Positions 63,874-64,000 of a stretch of DNA of 64,000 nucleotides are shown here, one piece after another. The translations under genes and the position numbers were made by a program. Origin of the DNA: Phaeobacter sp. CECT 5382 (GTDB lineage Bacteria > Pseudomonadota > Alphaproteobacteria > Rhodobacterales > Rhodobacteraceae); assembly GCF_001457775.1 (NCBI RefSeq), contig NZ_CYSG01000005.1:62001-126000 (forward strand), in the 5' to 3' direction. The notes beneath the pieces were generated by a model that saw nothing but the letters and a program-made list of their open reading frames with translations, was not told the DNA's origin and did not search any database. The first letter of the stretch is position 1. Every line of letters begins with the position of its first letter.

Positions 63874-64000
63874 ATGGCAGCAAACATCATTGACGGCAAA
63901 GCCTTCGCCGCCACAGTACGTGAAAAAGTGGCAGGCCATGTTGCCCGTCTGAAAGAAGAGAACGACATCACCCCAGGTCTGGCCGTGGTGCTGGTGGGCG
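63874..64000 (+). CDS. folD: FolD, 5' part (methylenetetrahydrofolate dehydrogenase/cyclohydrolase)
   Basis: The first 42 codons of a gene that runs past the window edge. It opens [19 protein letters not shown] and continues to PGLAVVLVG, the classic FolD N-terminus that leads to the substrate lysine region. AAGGAAG precedes the ATG. FolD interconverts methylene-, methenyl- and formyl-THF, next to the Fhs reaction encoded upstream. Confidence 0.9.
   Translation, partial: MAANIIDGKAFAATVREKVAGHVARLKEENDITPGLAVVLVG

Overview
The window is a high-GC, densely coded chromosomal segment whose gene content points to the Roseobacter group of the Rhodobacteraceae (Alphaproteobacteria), probably near Phaeobacter, Ruegeria or Leisingera. 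Supporting features are a phosphatidylcholine synthase, a tandem glycine riboswitch on gcvHP, DUF1127, ruvCAB and a tolQRAB-pal-cpoB-tilS-ftsH block in typical alphaproteobacterial order, and fhs/folD one-carbon genes. The genus is an inference; no rRNA or tRNA gene is present to test it. I saw no prophage, insertion sequence, CRISPR array or tRNA.

Layout. 1-9 kb is a nitrogen and ureide region: ureidoglycolate lyase, an NCS2 purine/pyrimidine permease, an extra GAPDH, ureidoglycine aminohydrolase, and an IclR regulator divergent from a Rieske oxygenase and a glutamine-synthetase-like ligase. 9-13 kb is the glycine cleavage unit, riboswitch then gcvH and gcvP, without gcvT. 13-19 kb holds a membrane-anchored amidohydrolase, a cupin, a 2-hydroxyacid dehydrogenase, an acyl-CoA dehydrogenase with a thioesterase-like partner, and truA. 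19-30 kb has ycjX, a GNAT gene and a ycjF-like gene in one coupled operon, then a complete homodimeric-type pyruvate dehydrogenase operon (aceE, aceF, lpdA) divergent from an Lrp/AsnC regulator, then a truncated globin divergent from a VIT/CCC1 metal transporter. 31-46 kb is mostly housekeeping: ileS, ogt, pcs, xerC with DUF484, fsa, priA, a YeeE/YedE transporter, an MFS carrier and prmA. 47-61 kb is ruvCAB, a MazG-like gene, two unassigned genes, then ybgC-tolQRAB-pal-cpoB, tilS and ftsH. 61-64 kb holds a MOSC protein, fhs, a chorismate mutase and the start of folD.

The most interesting items are not classical genes. (i) Three intergenic copies (about 2.05-2.26, 38.84-39.06 and 49.68-49.79 kb) of a structured element share a GCTGAGAAG box, a hairpin with a near-constant tip, and a three-way junction closed by TCAAGG/CCTTGA. 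The stem sequences differ between copies while the pairing is kept, which is a covariation signature. (ii) An unlisted 45-codon reading frame exactly fills the tolA-tolB gap, with ATGA overlaps at both ends. (iii) Very strong hairpins lie across the stop codon of the cupin gene and downstream of ftsH.

Functional links. Glycine cleavage, fhs and folD all feed or draw on the tetrahydrofolate one-carbon pool. AllA and AllE release glyoxylate and ammonia from purine-derived ureides. The hydroxyacid dehydrogenase could reduce glyoxylate, but this link is inferred. Start sites were chosen by Shine-Dalgarno fit and family N-termini, and several differ from the longest open frame.
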